Numbered from the stretch's first letter, positions 26,409 to 35,525 are shown. The stretch: DNA of 64,000 nt from Streptomyces parvulus (GCF_014648855.1 NZ_BMRX01000006.1:310001-374000), one strand, 5' to 3'. Numbers and translations are program-made. The notes: generated by a model not told the origin, from the letters alone.

Positions 26409-27398
26409 CTACTCGCCCTTCGCCGACGTCAGACCCTGCACCCGGCCCAGGACCGACACCTTGCCGTCCGCCGGGTCGAGCGCGACCTCGTTGGACACGA
26501 ACTCCATCGTCAGCGACTGCTTGATCTCGCCGTCCGTCAGCGCCAGCACGTCCCTGTTCGGCGTCGGCACCGCGGCCCCCCGCGCCGCCGTCTGCTTCTC
26601 GTAGTGCCGCGTCGTGAAGAAGACCAGCGCCCCGCCGTCCTTGGTGCGCAGCGCCAGCGGCGCGTAGTGGCCCTCGGTCAGCGGCTCGTCGATGAACTGG
26701 GTGACCAGGCCGGGGCGGCTCGACCGCTTCTCCCGCACCTTCCGCCAGGAACTGGTGTGCACGCCGTCCGCGAAGGACGCGCCGCCGCTGCGCAGGTACG
26801 CCGTGTAGTCCTTGCTCAGGTCGCCCGGCGGGGCGGCCAGATCCGTCGAGTCGGCGGGGACCGCCTCGGCCCACCCGTCCGCGTCGGTCTTGAACTCGGG
26901 CATCCGCTCGGGGGCGACCAGGGTCAGGTACGTCGCCTGCCAGGTCTCGTCCAGGCCGTCGCGGGTGAACACCAGCAGCCAGCGGGACTTCCCGCCCTTG
27001 TTGGCCTTGGTGTCCGCGACGAACCAGCGGGGCCAGCCCGCCTTCTTCGGAATCGTGTACTTCGCGTCGGTCAGCTCCAGCGGCGCGTGCGCCGGGTTGC
27101 CGTCCGGGTGGTTGGTGCGGCCCGCCTTCAGCCGCGCCGAGTCGATGGCGGCGAGCGCGCCCGCGGTGTGGTCGGCGTCCAGGGACGCGTCGTAGGCCTT
27201 GTCGGCGGCGTTGTACGCGGAGGTGAACTGCTGGAGTGCCTTGGCGGCTTCGGTCCGGGTGGTCGCGGGGAGCACCTCGCGCTCGCCGTGCACCACCACG
27301 CATCCGCTCGCCGTCAACGACAGAGCGGTCACCGAGGCCGCCGCGAATATCTTCCGGTCAAGCCGGCGGGGCCGTCGAGGGCCGCGATCCCTGCTCAT
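26409..27398 (-). CDS. Lipoprotein of unknown function
   Basis: 329 residues. A basic N-terminus, a hydrophobic segment and the lipobox LTASGC (Cys about residue 33) mark it as a membrane-anchored extracellular lipoprotein. The mature part is globular with many Trp/Phe strands and Lys/Asp turns, and no domain I recognise. It lies immediately downstream of the hmu genes on the same strand (100-nt gap) and might be co-transcribed, but no heme ligand pattern is evident. Confidence 0.8.
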   Translation of the reverse strand: MSRDRGPRRPRRLDRKIFAAASVTALSLTASGCVVVHGEREVLPATTRTEAAKALQQFTSAYNAADKAYDASLDADHTAGALAAIDSARLKAGRTNHPDGNPAHAPLELTDAKYTIPKKAGWPRWFVADTKANKGGKSRWLLVFTRDGLDETWQATYLTLVAPERMPEFKTDADGWAEAVPADSTDLAAPPGDLSKDYTAYLRSGGASFADGVHTSSWRKVREKRSSRPGLVTQFIDEPLTEGHYAPLALRTKDGGALVFFTTRHYEKQTAARGAAVPTPNRDVLALTDGEIKQSLTMEFVSNEVALDPADGKVSVLGRVQGLTSAKGE

Positions 27399-27498
27399 CA
27401 GGTTCCTTCACCTTCCCCTTCCCGGAGGCGAACCCTACCGGGACGGGGCGGCGCCCGAACGGCCGGACCGGAGACAGCCGCCACACCGTGACCTCCGC

Positions 27499-28359
27499 TC
27501 ACACCTCCCGGCGCGGGACCACCAGCAGCGCTCCGGTGCGCGGGTGGGGCAGCACCTCCACCGGCTGGTCGTAGACCTCGGAGAGGAGGTCCTCGTCGAA
27601 CACCTCCGCCGGGGCGCCCTCGGCCGCGATCCGGCCCGCCCGCAGCACCGCCACCCGGTCCGCGTACGCCGCCGCCAGCGCCAGGTCGTGCAGGACGACG
27701 ACCACCGCGTCCCCGGCCCGAGCCCGCTCCCGGCACAGGCGCAGGACCAGTTCCTGGTGCCGCAGGTCCAGGGCCGCCGTCGGCTCGTCGAGCAGCAGCA
27801 GCGGCGCGCGCTGGGCCAGCACGCGGGCCAGCGCCACCCGGGCCCGCTCGCCGCCGCTCAGCGCGGAGAAGGGGCGCCCGGCGAAACCGGCCACCTCCGT
27901 GCGGGCCATCGCCTCCGCCACCGCCGCGTCGTCCTCGGCCTCCCGCTCACCGCCCGCCCAGGGCGCCCGGCCCATCCGGACCACCTCCGCCACCGGGAAC
28001 GGGAAGGACAGCGACGCCGACTGGGGCAGCACCGCCCGGCGCAGGGCCAGTTCGGGCGCGGACCACTCGCCCGCCGGGCGGCCGTGCACGCGTACCACCC
28101 CCTCGGCGGCCGGGACATCGGCGGCCAGGGCACCCAACAGGGTCGACTTTCCGGCGCCGTTGGGCCCGACCAGGGCCAGTACCTCGCCCGCCCGGACGCG
28201 CACGTCCACCCCGTCGAGCACCGGTCGCCCGCCCAGGAGCACCCGCACCGCCTCGGCCTCGGCGAGGACGTCACCGGGCGCGGCCGGCGGCGGAGGCAGC
28301 GGGCGGGACGGTACGAGGCGCAGCAGGCCCCGAGTGTTCGGCGATTTCACGGCCCTCAT
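27499..28359 (-). CDS. hmuV: Hemin ABC transporter ATP-binding protein
   Basis: ABC ATPase of 286 residues that powers heme import. Walker A GPNGAGKST, Q-loop AVLPQSASLSFPFPV (typical of heme/siderophore ATPases), signature LSGGERAR, Walker B LLLLDEPTAALD and H-loop LHD. The N-terminal 30 residues are a Pro-rich extension. ATG 28359 overlaps the permease stop (ATGA), the last junction of the hmuTUV operon. Confidence 0.92.
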   Translation of the reverse strand: MRAVKSPNTRGLLRLVPSRPLPPPPAAPGDVLAEAEAVRVLLGGRPVLDGVDVRVRAGEVLALVGPNGAGKSTLLGALAADVPAAEGVVRVHGRPAGEWSAPELALRRAVLPQSASLSFPFPVAEVVRMGRAPWAGGEREAEDDAAVAEAMARTEVAGFAGRPFSALSGGERARVALARVLAQRAPLLLLDEPTAALDLRHQELVLRLCRERARAGDAVVVVLHDLALAAAYADRVAVLRAGRIAAEGAPAEVFDEDLLSEVYDQPVEVLPHPRTGALLVVPRREV

Positions 28360-29447
28360 GCCCAACCCCCTTGCCTGCGCCGGGTGCGGCGCAGCAGCCA
28401 GAAGAAGAACGGGCTGCCGAGCAGCGCCGTCAGCACCCCGAGCGGCAGCTCCGCGGGCGCCGCCACCGTGCGCGCGGCCAGGTCGGCGGCGAGCAGGACC
28501 AGCGCGCCGAGCAGCGCGCTGCCCGGGATCAGGAACCGGTGCCCGGGACCCGCCGCCATCCGCAGCAGGTGCGGGACGACGAGGCCGACGAAGCCGATCA
28601 CCCCGGCCACGCTGACCGCGGCCGCCGTCAGCAGCGCGATCACCAGGACCAGGACGATCCGCAGGCGCTCCACCTCCACGCCCAGGTGCCGGGCCGGGCG
28701 TTCGCCGAGCGCGAGCAGGTCCAGCCGGCGGGCGTACAGCGGGGCGAGCCCCAGCCCGAGCGCCGCGCACGGCAGCACCGCCAGCACCTTCGGCCAGGTC
28801 GCCTGGGCGAGCGAGCCCAGCTGCCAGAAGGTGATCTGGTTGACCGCCGCCGTGTCCGCGAAGAACAGGAACAGGCCGATCAGCGCGCCCGCGAAGGCGT
28901 TCACGGCGATACCGGTGAGGATCAGCGTCACGACCTCCGTACGGCCGCCCGAGCGGGACATGGCGTACACCACCAGGACCGTGATCAGGCCGGAGACGAA
29001 CGCGAAGACGGACACCGTCCAGTTGCCGAGGAAGTTCAGCCCGAAGGCGATGGCCCCGACCGCGCCGACCGCCGCGCCCGAGGAGACGCCGATGACGCCC
29101 GGTTCGGCGAGCGGGTTGCCGAACACGCCCTGCATCAGCGCCCCCGCGCAGCCCAGCGAGGCGCCGACGAGCAGGGCCAGCACGATCCTCGGGAACCGCA
29201 CGTTCCACAGCACCGACTCGGCCACCCGGTCCAGTTCGGTGCCGCCGAGCCCGGCCCGGTGCAGCAGTGAGCCCAGCACGTCGGCGACCGGGACCGGGTA
29301 GGCGCCGGTGCCGGCCGCGACGGGCACCAGGACCAGCAGGCCCGCGACGAGGCCGGCGGTCAGCAGCCAGGCCGTGGTGCGCCGGGTGCGGGCCGGCGCC
29401 GGACCGGGGGACGTCCGCGGAGAAACCGGCTTGTCCAGTACCGTCAC
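28356..29447 (-). CDS. hmuU: Hemin ABC transporter permease (FecCD family)
   Basis: Integral membrane permease of 363 residues with about ten helices. FecCD signatures include RFPRIVLALLVGASLGCAGALMQGVFGNPLAEP and GLVVPHLLRMAAGPGHR. GTG 29447 overlaps the stop of the binding-protein gene (GTGA, 29444-29447). Together with HmuT and HmuV it forms a complete type II importer. Confidence 0.92.
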   Translation of the reverse strand: MTVLDKPVSPRTSPGPAPARTRRTTAWLLTAGLVAGLLVLVPVAAGTGAYPVPVADVLGSLLHRAGLGGTELDRVAESVLWNVRFPRIVLALLVGASLGCAGALMQGVFGNPLAEPGVIGVSSGAAVGAVGAIAFGLNFLGNWTVSVFAFVSGLITVLVVYAMSRSGGRTEVVTLILTGIAVNAFAGALIGLFLFFADTAAVNQITFWQLGSLAQATWPKVLAVLPCAALGLGLAPLYARRLDLLALGERPARHLGVEVERLRIVLVLVIALLTAAAVSVAGVIGFVGLVVPHLLRMAAGPGHRFLIPGSALLGALVLLAADLAARTVAAPAELPLGVLTALLGSPFFFWLLRRTRRRQGGWA

Positions 29448-30472
29448 CGCGCGCCGTCCTCGCCGTACAGCTGCGCCACGACCGACCTCAGCACCTGGTC
29501 GGTGCGCGGGCCGTAGTTGAGCAGGACGCCGTCCTCGACGGAGACGATCCGCCGGTCCAGGCCGGCCGGGGTCTGCGCGACGCCGGGGATCTTCACCAGT
29601 CCGTCGACGCCGCCGACCGATTCGAGGCCCTTGCTCATCACGAGGATGGCGTCCGGCGCGGCCTTCACCAGGGCCTCGCTGGTGATCGCGGTGAAGTCCT
29701 TGTCCAGACCCGAGGCCGCCCCGGCGTCCACCGCGCCGGCCGCCTCGATCAGCGAACCCGCGCCCGAGTCCGCGCCGCCGATCAGGTAGACGGAGGCCGA
29801 GCCGCGCAGGTACAGGAAGGCGACCCGCGGCTTCTCGCCGTGCGGAACGTCCTTGCGGGCGGCCTCGATCCGCTGCTCCGAGCGCCGCGTCAGCTCCTGT
29901 CCGGCCGCCGGCACCCCGAGGGCGCCGGCGACCGCCCGGATGCGGGTGCCGACGTCGTCCAGGCCCCTGGCCGCCGCAACGAGCAGCACCGGGATCCCCG
30001 CGGCGCGGATCTGGTCCACCGCCTCCGCCGGGCCGGTGGTGGTCTCCGCGATCACCAGGTCGGGCCTGAGCGACAGCACGCTCTCCGCGGAGACGTCGTG
30101 GCCCCGGGTGACCACGGGGAGCCCGGCCGCCTGCGCGAAGGTGGCGGTGACGTCGCGGGCGACGACGCGGTCGCCGAGCCCGAGCGTGAACACGATCTCG
30201 CTGAGGCTGCCCGACAGAGGGACGACGCGCTCGGCCTTCTCCACGGTGACCTTCTCGCCGTCGGCGGACCGGACGGTCGCCGGGAGGCGGGGCGCGGGTC
30301 TCCGCTCCAGGGGCTCGACCCGGTTGGCCACGGTCTGCCCGGCGGTCGCGGCCCCCGAGGGAGCCGGAGAGCCGGACGAGGCCTCGGAGGACCCTCCGCA
30401 TCCGGTCGCGGTCACGGTGAGGGCGAGCACGGACAGCGCTGCTCCCGCCAGTCGGTTTCGCAAGCGTCGCAC
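29444..30472 (-). CDS. hmuT: Heme-binding lipoprotein of ABC importer
   Basis: Cluster A-II periplasmic-binding-type lipoprotein, 342 residues, with lipobox TATGC (Cys about residue 25). A linker precedes two alpha/beta lobes containing GSLSEIVFTLGLGDRVVARD and the binding-site Tyr/Arg segments typical of HmuT (PRVAFLYLRG, VLLNYGPRTDQVL). It hands heme to HmuU. GTG 30472 follows GGACGGAAC. The iron box at 30520 lies 48 nt upstream. Confidence 0.9.
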   Translation of the reverse strand: MRRLRNRLAGAALSVLALTVTATGCGGSSEASSGSPAPSGAATAGQTVANRVEPLERRPAPRLPATVRSADGEKVTVEKAERVVPLSGSLSEIVFTLGLGDRVVARDVTATFAQAAGLPVVTRGHDVSAESVLSLRPDLVIAETTTGPAEAVDQIRAAGIPVLLVAAARGLDDVGTRIRAVAGALGVPAAGQELTRRSEQRIEAARKDVPHGEKPRVAFLYLRGSASVYLIGGADSGAGSLIEAAGAVDAGAASGLDKDFTAITSEALVKAAPDAILVMSKGLESVGGVDGLVKIPGVAQTPAGLDRRIVSVEDGVLLNYGPRTDQVLRSVVAQLYGEDGAR

Positions 30473-30519
30473 GTTCCGTCCCGTCCTTCCCTGGACTGCC
30501 GGTATCAGTCCGTTAGAGC

Positions 30520-30538
30520 TTAGGTTAGCCTTACCTTC
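30520..30538. promoter_or_regulatory. Iron box (DmdR1/DtxR-type) between hmuTUV and htaA genes
   Basis: TTAGGTTAGCCTTACCTTC matches the Streptomyces 19-bp iron-box consensus (TTAGGTTAGGCTNACCTAA) at most positions. It sits in the 102-nt divergent region between hmuT and the HtaA gene. A single DtxR-family repressor dimer pair could silence both directions in iron-replete cells. Confidence 0.85.
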
Positions 30539-30574
30539 GTTCGCTACCGGCCCCCCGATCCGGAGGACTTCGCC

Positions 30575-32002
30575 ATGCCCGCCCGCCTTCGAGCCCTGGT
30601 CACCGTGGTGTGCGCGGCGGTCCTCGGCGCCCTGCTCCCCATGACCGCGGCCCACGCCGAAAGCCGGACCGTGCAGGGCGGACGGCTCGACTGGGGCATC
30701 AAGTCCTCGTTCCAGAGCTACGTCACCGGCCCTATCGCCAAGGGGAGTTACTCCCTGACCGGGGGCGCCGCCACCGTCGGCGGCAGCGCCTTCCGCTTCC
30801 ACTCCGCCACCGGCGCCTACGACGGCGACCGGGGCAGCTTCCGGGCCGCCTTCTCCGGCGGCGTGCGCTTCCTGGGCCACCGCACGAGCGGCGGCGCCCA
30901 CCAGCTCGACCTCACCATCAGCCGTCCCACCGTGAGCATCACCGGCGCCACCGGCACGCTCCTGGTGGACGTCACCAGCAAGGCGAAGGACACCGGGGCG
31001 GTCACGACGTCCCGTCAGGTGCCCTTCGCCACCCTCTCCCTCGGCGGCGTCGACATGCGCGGCGCCGGCGGCACCGTGGTCCTCGCGGGCGTGCCCGCCA
31101 CCCTCACCGCCCAGGGCGCCCGCTCCTTCGCCGGCTACTACACGGCCGGCACCGCGCTCGACCCGGTGAGCCTGTCCGCCGACGTCGAGGCGGCGGCGCG
31201 GCAGCCCGAGAAGAAGCCGTCGAGCACCCCGACCGCGCCCGCCGAGTCCCCGAAGGCCACGGCGGCCGGGGGTGACGCGGTCAAGGACGGCGCCGTCGAC
31301 TGGGGCGTGCGCCGCACCTTCCGCGAGTACGTCACCGGCGACATCGCCGACGGCGAGTGGACGCTGTCCGCGGGCGCCCAGGACGGCGGCGCGCTCTTCC
31401 GCTTCCCGGGCGGAACGGGCACGTTCCAGGACGGCGGCCTCACCGCCGCCTTCAAGGGCGCGGTGCACTTCACCGGCGCCCACGGCCTCGACCTGAAACT
31501 CAGCGCCGTGAGGGTCACCGTCGAGGACGGCGCGGGCACCCTCTACGCCGACGTGGCCGCCCCCGATCTCGACGCCCGCAAGGTCCCCCTGGTCACCTTC
31601 ACCGCGAAGGGCCTCAAGGCCACCGGGGGAGTGGTGAAGGTGACCGAGGCCCCCGCGAAGCTCACCGCGCGCGGCGCCGAGGCCTTCGGCGGCATGTACC
31701 GGGCGGGCACCGCCATGGACCCGCTGTCCCTGGCCGTCGCCCTCACCGCCGGGGCCGAACTGCCCGCGCTGCCCGACCTGGGCAGCGAGCCGACCGCCCA
31801 GCCGAGCCCCCGGGCCGCGAAGACCGGGCCCGCCGACACCTCCGCCGCACCCGTCGCGAGCGCCACCGACGACGGCGACTTCCCCGCCCTGCCCGTCTCC
31901 CTCACGGCCGGCGCCCTGCTGCTGGCGGCCGCGGCCCTCGTGACCGTCGCCCTGCGCAGGCGCCGGGCCCGCCCCGCCACGTCCCCCGCGGACGAGGGCT
32001 GA
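30575..32002 (+). CDS. HtaA-domain heme-binding surface protein, two domains
   Basis: 475 residues: Sec signal peptide (ends near AHAES), HtaA domain 1 (about 35-205, with LDWGIKSSFQSYVTG), Pro/Thr/Ala linker, HtaA domain 2 (about 235-395, with VDWGVRRTFREYVTG), C-terminal helix near 440-462 and an Arg-rich stop-transfer tail. In Corynebacterium HtaA proteins bind heme and hemoglobin at the surface and pass heme to HmuT. The conserved Tyr/His of each repeat are in place. The anchor is a plain membrane helix without a sorting motif. Confidence 0.9.
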   Translation: MPARLRALVTVVCAAVLGALLPMTAAHAESRTVQGGRLDWGIKSSFQSYVTGPIAKGSYSLTGGAATVGGSAFRFHSATGAYDGDRGSFRAAFSGGVRFLGHRTSGGAHQLDLTISRPTVSITGATGTLLVDVTSKAKDTGAVTTSRQVPFATLSLGGVDMRGAGGTVVLAGVPATLTAQGARSFAGYYTAGTALDPVSLSADVEAAARQPEKKPSSTPTAPAESPKATAAGGDAVKDGAVDWGVRRTFREYVTGDIADGEWTLSAGAQDGGALFRFPGGTGTFQDGGLTAAFKGAVHFTGAHGLDLKLSAVRVTVEDGAGTLYADVAAPDLDARKVPLVTFTAKGLKATGGVVKVTEAPAKLTARGAEAFGGMYRAGTAMDPLSLAVALTAGAELPALPDLGSEPTAQPSPRAAKTGPADTSAAPVASATDDGDFPALPVSLTAGALLLAAAALVTVALRRRRARPATSPADEG

Positions 32003-32066
32003 CACCCCCCACGCCACCCGACCCGGGCCGCCTCCCGGCGGCACCTCACCCAAGGAGAACCGAGCC

Positions 32067-33611
32067 ATGCCCGTCAGACGACGCCGTTCCACCGCCCTCG
32101 CCGCCGCCGTGGCCACGGCCGCCGCGCTCGGCGCCACCGTCCTCGTCACGGCCGGCGCCACCACCGCCACGGCGGCCGAGGTGCCGCTCAAGGACTACGA
32201 GCTGACCTGGGGCGTCAAGCAGTCGTACCGCAACTACGTCGGCATGTTCGGCACCTTCACCACCTCGGGCGGCGCCACCCAGGCCGCCGGCAACGGCGCC
32301 TTCACCTTCGTCGACGGCACCGGCACCTACGACACCACGGGGCACACCGTCGACCTGGCCTTCAAGGGCGGCCTGGTGAGCAAGTCCGCGGCGCACGGCT
32401 TCGAGATCACCCTCACCGACGTGCGCTTCGACAGCAAGGCCGCCGCGATCACGGCCGACGTGAAGAAGGTCGACACCTCCGCGGGCGCCCCCAAGACCAC
32501 CGAGGGCGACGACGTCCCGCTCGCCACGGTCGCCGTGACCCGCGAGATGAAGGACATGGCCACCACCCTCACCGCCGAGGCGGGGGAGTACCTCGGCAGC
32601 GCGAGCTACGCGGGCGCGGCCGGCGACCCGCTGACGGTCGTTCAGAAGACCCCGCCGACCACCCCGCCCGCCTCCCCGTCCCCCTCGCGGACGCAGACGC
32701 AGGAACCGTCCCCGTCCGCCTCGCAGACCACCACCGAGGAGCCCGGCACCGGCTCGCCCGACCCGTCCCCGACGAAGACCGCGGACACCGGTCCTTCGCC
32801 CTCCGCCTCCGCCACCGAGGCCGCGACCAGGGGCGAGATCGCCGACGGCACCCTCGGCTGGGGCGTGAAGCAGACCTTCCGCGCCTACGTCACCGGTCCC
32901 ATAGCCAAGGGCCGGGTCACCGTCTCCGGCGGCGCGACCCAGGCGGCCGGCAACGGCGCCTTCACCTTCAAGGACGCCACCGGCACCTACGACACCGACG
33001 CGGACAGGCTCACCGCCTCCTTCAAGGGCGCCGTGAACTTCAAGGGCCACGAGACCAACGGCACGTACGGCCTCGACCTGACCCTGAGCAACCTCAAGGC
33101 CACCCTCGACGGCGGCAGCGGCAAACTGAGCGCCGACGTCGACAGCCTGGGCACGGGCAGCAAGGGCGTGGTGCTGGCCGACCTCAAGGCCAAGTCCGGC
33201 GACCTCACCGCCGAGAAGAACGTCATCACCGTCGACGGCGTCGCCGCCACGCTCACCGCGGCCGGCGCGAAGGCCTTCGGCGACTTCTACCCGGCCGGCA
33301 CCAGCCTCGACGCCGTGGACCTGTCGGTGGCGCTGAGCGACGACGCGCAGCTCCCGGACGGCGGCACGGCGGGCACCTCCGGCGGCAGCGGCGGCACGGG
33401 CGGCTCGGCGGGATCGGCCGGCGGCGGCACCGGGGGCACCGGCGGCACCGCCTCGACCGTCGGCGGCACCGGCACCACCACCGGCGGCGGCAGCCTCGCC
33501 AGCACCGGCTCGGACATCCCCGGCCCGGCCCTGGGCGCCGCGGCCGGCGTCGCGGTCGCGATCGGCGCGGGCGCGGTCTACGCGACCCGCAGGCGCCGGG
33601 CGCAGCCGTAG
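32067..33611 (+). CDS. HtaA-domain protein with class E sortase signal
   Basis: 514 residues. The signal peptide ends near TATAAEV. HtaA domain 1 is about 35-190 (LTWGVKQSYRNYVG). A Pro/Ser/Thr-rich linker spans 195-260, then HtaA domain 2 (LGWGVKQTFRAYVTG), and a Gly/Thr repeat region. The C-terminus has LASTG at about 477, a hydrophobic helix and an RRRR tail. LAxTG is the motif of sortase E in Streptomyces, so this protein is probably covalently attached to the wall, unlike its membrane-anchored neighbour. ATG 32067 follows AAGGAG. The sortase itself is not in the window. Confidence 0.9.
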   Translation: MPVRRRRSTALAAAVATAAALGATVLVTAGATTATAAEVPLKDYELTWGVKQSYRNYVGMFGTFTTSGGATQAAGNGAFTFVDGTGTYDTTGHTVDLAFKGGLVSKSAAHGFEITLTDVRFDSKAAAITADVKKVDTSAGAPKTTEGDDVPLATVAVTREMKDMATTLTAEAGEYLGSASYAGAAGDPLTVVQKTPPTTPPASPSPSRTQTQEPSPSASQTTTEEPGTGSPDPSPTKTADTGPSPSASATEAATRGEIADGTLGWGVKQTFRAYVTGPIAKGRVTVSGGATQAAGNGAFTFKDATGTYDTDADRLTASFKGAVNFKGHETNGTYGLDLTLSNLKATLDGGSGKLSADVDSLGTGSKGVVLADLKAKSGDLTAEKNVITVDGVAATLTAAGAKAFGDFYPAGTSLDAVDLSVALSDDAQLPDGGTAGTSGGSGGTGGSAGSAGGGTGGTGGTASTVGGTGTTTGGGSLASTGSDIPGPALGAAAGVAVAIGAGAVYATRRRRAQP

Positions 33612-33625
33612 CCGTAGCCGTCCCG

Positions 33626-33648
33626 CGGCCCCGGTCCCTGCGGGGCCG
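33626..33648. terminator. Hairpin after the HtaA genes
   Basis: CGGCCCCG / CGGGGCCG, 8 bp, 7-nt loop, 14 nt past the stop at 33611. Confidence 0.6.
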
Positions 33649-33698
33649 GGACGGCCTCCGGGGCCGCCCCGGCCCTCCGGCGATGCTTGAATGCCCGG

Positions 33699-34343
33699 GT
33701 GACTGACTACGACGTACTGCGCGTCTTCTGCGCGCCGAACGGCGGATACGGCAACGAACTGGGCGTCGTCCGGGACGGCTCCGTGCTGCCCGAGACCGGC
33801 CGGCGGCAGGAGCTGGCCGCGAAACTCGGCTTCAGCGAGACGGTGTTCGTCGACGACCCCGAGCGCGGGGTCGTCGACATCTACACGCCCACCCTGCGGC
33901 TGCCCTTCGCCGGCCACCCCTGCGTCGGCACCGCCTGGCTGCTCGACGTGCCCGAACTCGTCACCCCCGCGGGGGTGGTGGGCGCCCGGCTGGACGGGGA
34001 GTTCAGCTGGATCGAGGCCCGCCCCGAGTGGGCGCCGCCGCGCACCCTGCGCCAGTACGCCACCGTCGCCGAGGTGGACGACCTGCGGGTGCCGCCGCCG
34101 GGGGAGTGGGTGTACGCGTGGGCCTGGGAGGACGAGGCGGGCGGCCGGGTGCGCGCCCGTGCCTTCCCCGGCCGGGGCGACGGCATCGAGGAGGACGAGG
34201 CGACCGGGGCGGCGGCGCTGCTGCTGACCGAGCGGCTGGGCCGGGCCCTCAACATCACGCAGGGCGCCGGCTCGCAGATCCTCACGGCGCCGCAGCCGGA
34301 GGGCTGGGTCGAGATCGGGGGCAGGGTACGCCTGGAGCGGTGA
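33699..34343 (+). CDS. PhzF family isomerase/epimerase-like protein (short)
   Basis: 214 residues, shorter than the usual 260-300 of PhzF proteins. It keeps the N-terminal GNELGVV (family GNPxxVV), ETVFV, the LPFAGHPCVGTAWLL block and, at the end, GIEEDEATGAAALLL. Reaction unknown. GTG 33699 is preceded by TTGAAT at 6 nt, a leaderless-type promoter. It sits inside the heme locus but has no iron box, so it may be unrelated. Confidence 0.82.
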   Translation: MTDYDVLRVFCAPNGGYGNELGVVRDGSVLPETGRRQELAAKLGFSETVFVDDPERGVVDIYTPTLRLPFAGHPCVGTAWLLDVPELVTPAGVVGARLDGEFSWIEARPEWAPPRTLRQYATVAEVDDLRVPPPGEWVYAWAWEDEAGGRVRARAFPGRGDGIEEDEATGAAALLLTERLGRALNITQGAGSQILTAPQPEGWVEIGGRVRLER

Positions 34344-34446
34344 AGTCCGCACGGCAGCACGGCTCCGTTCGGGTGGAACGGCGTGTGCGCGCGACCGGCC
34401 GGGGGGACCAGTGGGCGTGACCGCTCACCCCCGCGAGAGGAAACCC

Positions 34447-34656
34447 ATGCGCATCCGCTCCGCCCTTGCCACGGTCCTGCTGACCGCCGCCATGACCGCC
34501 GGCGGCGCCGCCACCGCCACCGCCTTCGACGGCCCCCTGCACGGCGACAGCGACGCCACCTGCAGCCCGTACTTCGGCGCCATCGACACCGACAGCACGG
34601 GTGACCTGGTCTTCGGCGGCATCAACTGCCGCAGCGACGACTACGACATCGACTGA
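34447..34656 (+). CDS. Small secreted protein, 69 aa, unknown function
   Basis: Clear Sec signal peptide (MRIRSALATVLLTAAMTAGG) with cleavage near TATA-FD, leaving about 42 acidic residues with two Cys (CSPYF and GINCRSDD) that could form one disulfide. ATG 34447 has AGAGGA upstream. I do not recognise the family. Confidence 0.7.
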   Translation: MRIRSALATVLLTAAMTAGGAATATAFDGPLHGDSDATCSPYFGAIDTDSTGDLVFGGINCRSDDYDID

Positions 34657-34670
34657 GACCCGCGGCAGAC

Positions 34671-34716
34671 CGACGACGGTCCCCCACTGGCGCAGGCCGG
34701 GCGGGGACCGTCGTCG
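34671..34716. terminator. 14-bp perfect terminator hairpin
   Basis: CGACGACGGTCCCC (34671-34684) pairs perfectly with GGGGACCGTCGTCG (34703-34716), with an 18-nt loop. It lies between convergent genes (small secreted protein and heme oxygenase), so it is likely bidirectional. Confidence 0.85.
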
Positions 34717-34736
34717 TGTGTCCGGGTCCGGGTCCG

Positions 34737-35384
34737 TCAGGCGGACAGGGGGAACTCCTCGCCCAGCGCCCGGAAGACCCCCGTGTTCAGGGCGAAGGCG
34801 CGCTTGCACTCGGCCACCACGCGCTGCTTCTCCAGGTCGTCCGCCCGGATGCCGTCGAGCAGTTCGCGGTACTCCCGCTTGAAGGCGGCCGGGTTGCCGA
34901 TCTCCTCGAAGACGTAGAACCGGACCCCGTCGCCTTTGCGGGCGAAGCCCCACGTCCGCTCGGCCTTGTCGCGGATGATCTGACCGCCCGACAGATCGCC
35001 GAGGTAGCGCGTGTAGTGGTGGGCGACGTACCCCGCGGGCCACTCCTCGGCGCACTCGCGGACCCGCGCGGCGTACTCCCCGGTCGCGGGCAGGGCGGTG
35101 AGCCCCGTGCGCCAGCCGGGGCCGCGCAGGTGGGCCAGGTCCCGCTCCAGCGAGGCGAGCCGCATCAGCTGCGGGCGGATGAAGGGGCCCGCCACCGGGT
35201 CCGACGCGAGACGGCCGGCGGAGGCCTCCAGGGCTTCGTAGACGAACCACAGCTGCTCGGTGTAGCGCGCGTAGGCGTCGACGCCGAGCCGGCCGCCGAG
35301 CAGGTCGCTCATGAACGTGGAGGTCTCCGCCTCCACGTGCTGCTCGTGCGAGGCCGTGCGGATGAGGGTCGAGAAGGAGTCCAT
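34737..35384 (-). CDS. Heme oxygenase (biliverdin-producing)
   Basis: 215-residue HmuO-type enzyme that opens heme to biliverdin, CO and Fe2+ in the cytosol. The proximal-His region is IRTASHEQHVEAE (residues 9-21), and the distal helix has the Gly-rich YLGDLSGGQIIRDKA. It completes the heme pathway of this locus: HtaA capture, HmuTUV import, then iron release. The iron box at 35403 lies 19 nt upstream of its ATG, overlapping the promoter. Confidence 0.92.
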   Translation of the reverse strand: MDSFSTLIRTASHEQHVEAETSTFMSDLLGGRLGVDAYARYTEQLWFVYEALEASAGRLASDPVAGPFIRPQLMRLASLERDLAHLRGPGWRTGLTALPATGEYAARVRECAEEWPAGYVAHHYTRYLGDLSGGQIIRDKAERTWGFARKGDGVRFYVFEEIGNPAAFKREYRELLDGIRADDLEKQRVVAECKRAFALNTGVFRALGEEFPLSA

Positions 35385-35402
35385 GAGGCCGATTTTCTAT
35401 GG

Positions 35403-35416
35403 TTAGGCTTACCTAA
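35403..35416. promoter_or_regulatory. Iron box upstream of heme oxygenase
   Basis: TTAGGCTTACCTAA, within ATGGTTAGGCTTACCTAAG, is the core of the DmdR1/DtxR operator, close to the heme oxygenase start at 35384. Second iron box of the locus. Confidence 0.85.
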
Positions 35417-35463
35417 GTCAAGGGTCTTTCCGACGATGTGTCGGTAAGAGACTACCCAGACGC

Positions 35464-35499
35464 GCGAAGGCCCGCACCTCGATGGGTGCGGGCCTTCGC
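35464..35499. terminator. 15-bp perfect hairpin downstream of map
   Basis: GCGAAGGCCCGCACC and GGTGCGGGCCTTCGC pair perfectly around a 6-nt loop, 27 nt past the map stop (35526, minus strand). It insulates map from the heme oxygenase promoter. Confidence 0.85.
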
Positions 35500-35525
35500 A
35501 CGTCTTCCGCCGGAGCGGCGGCGGG

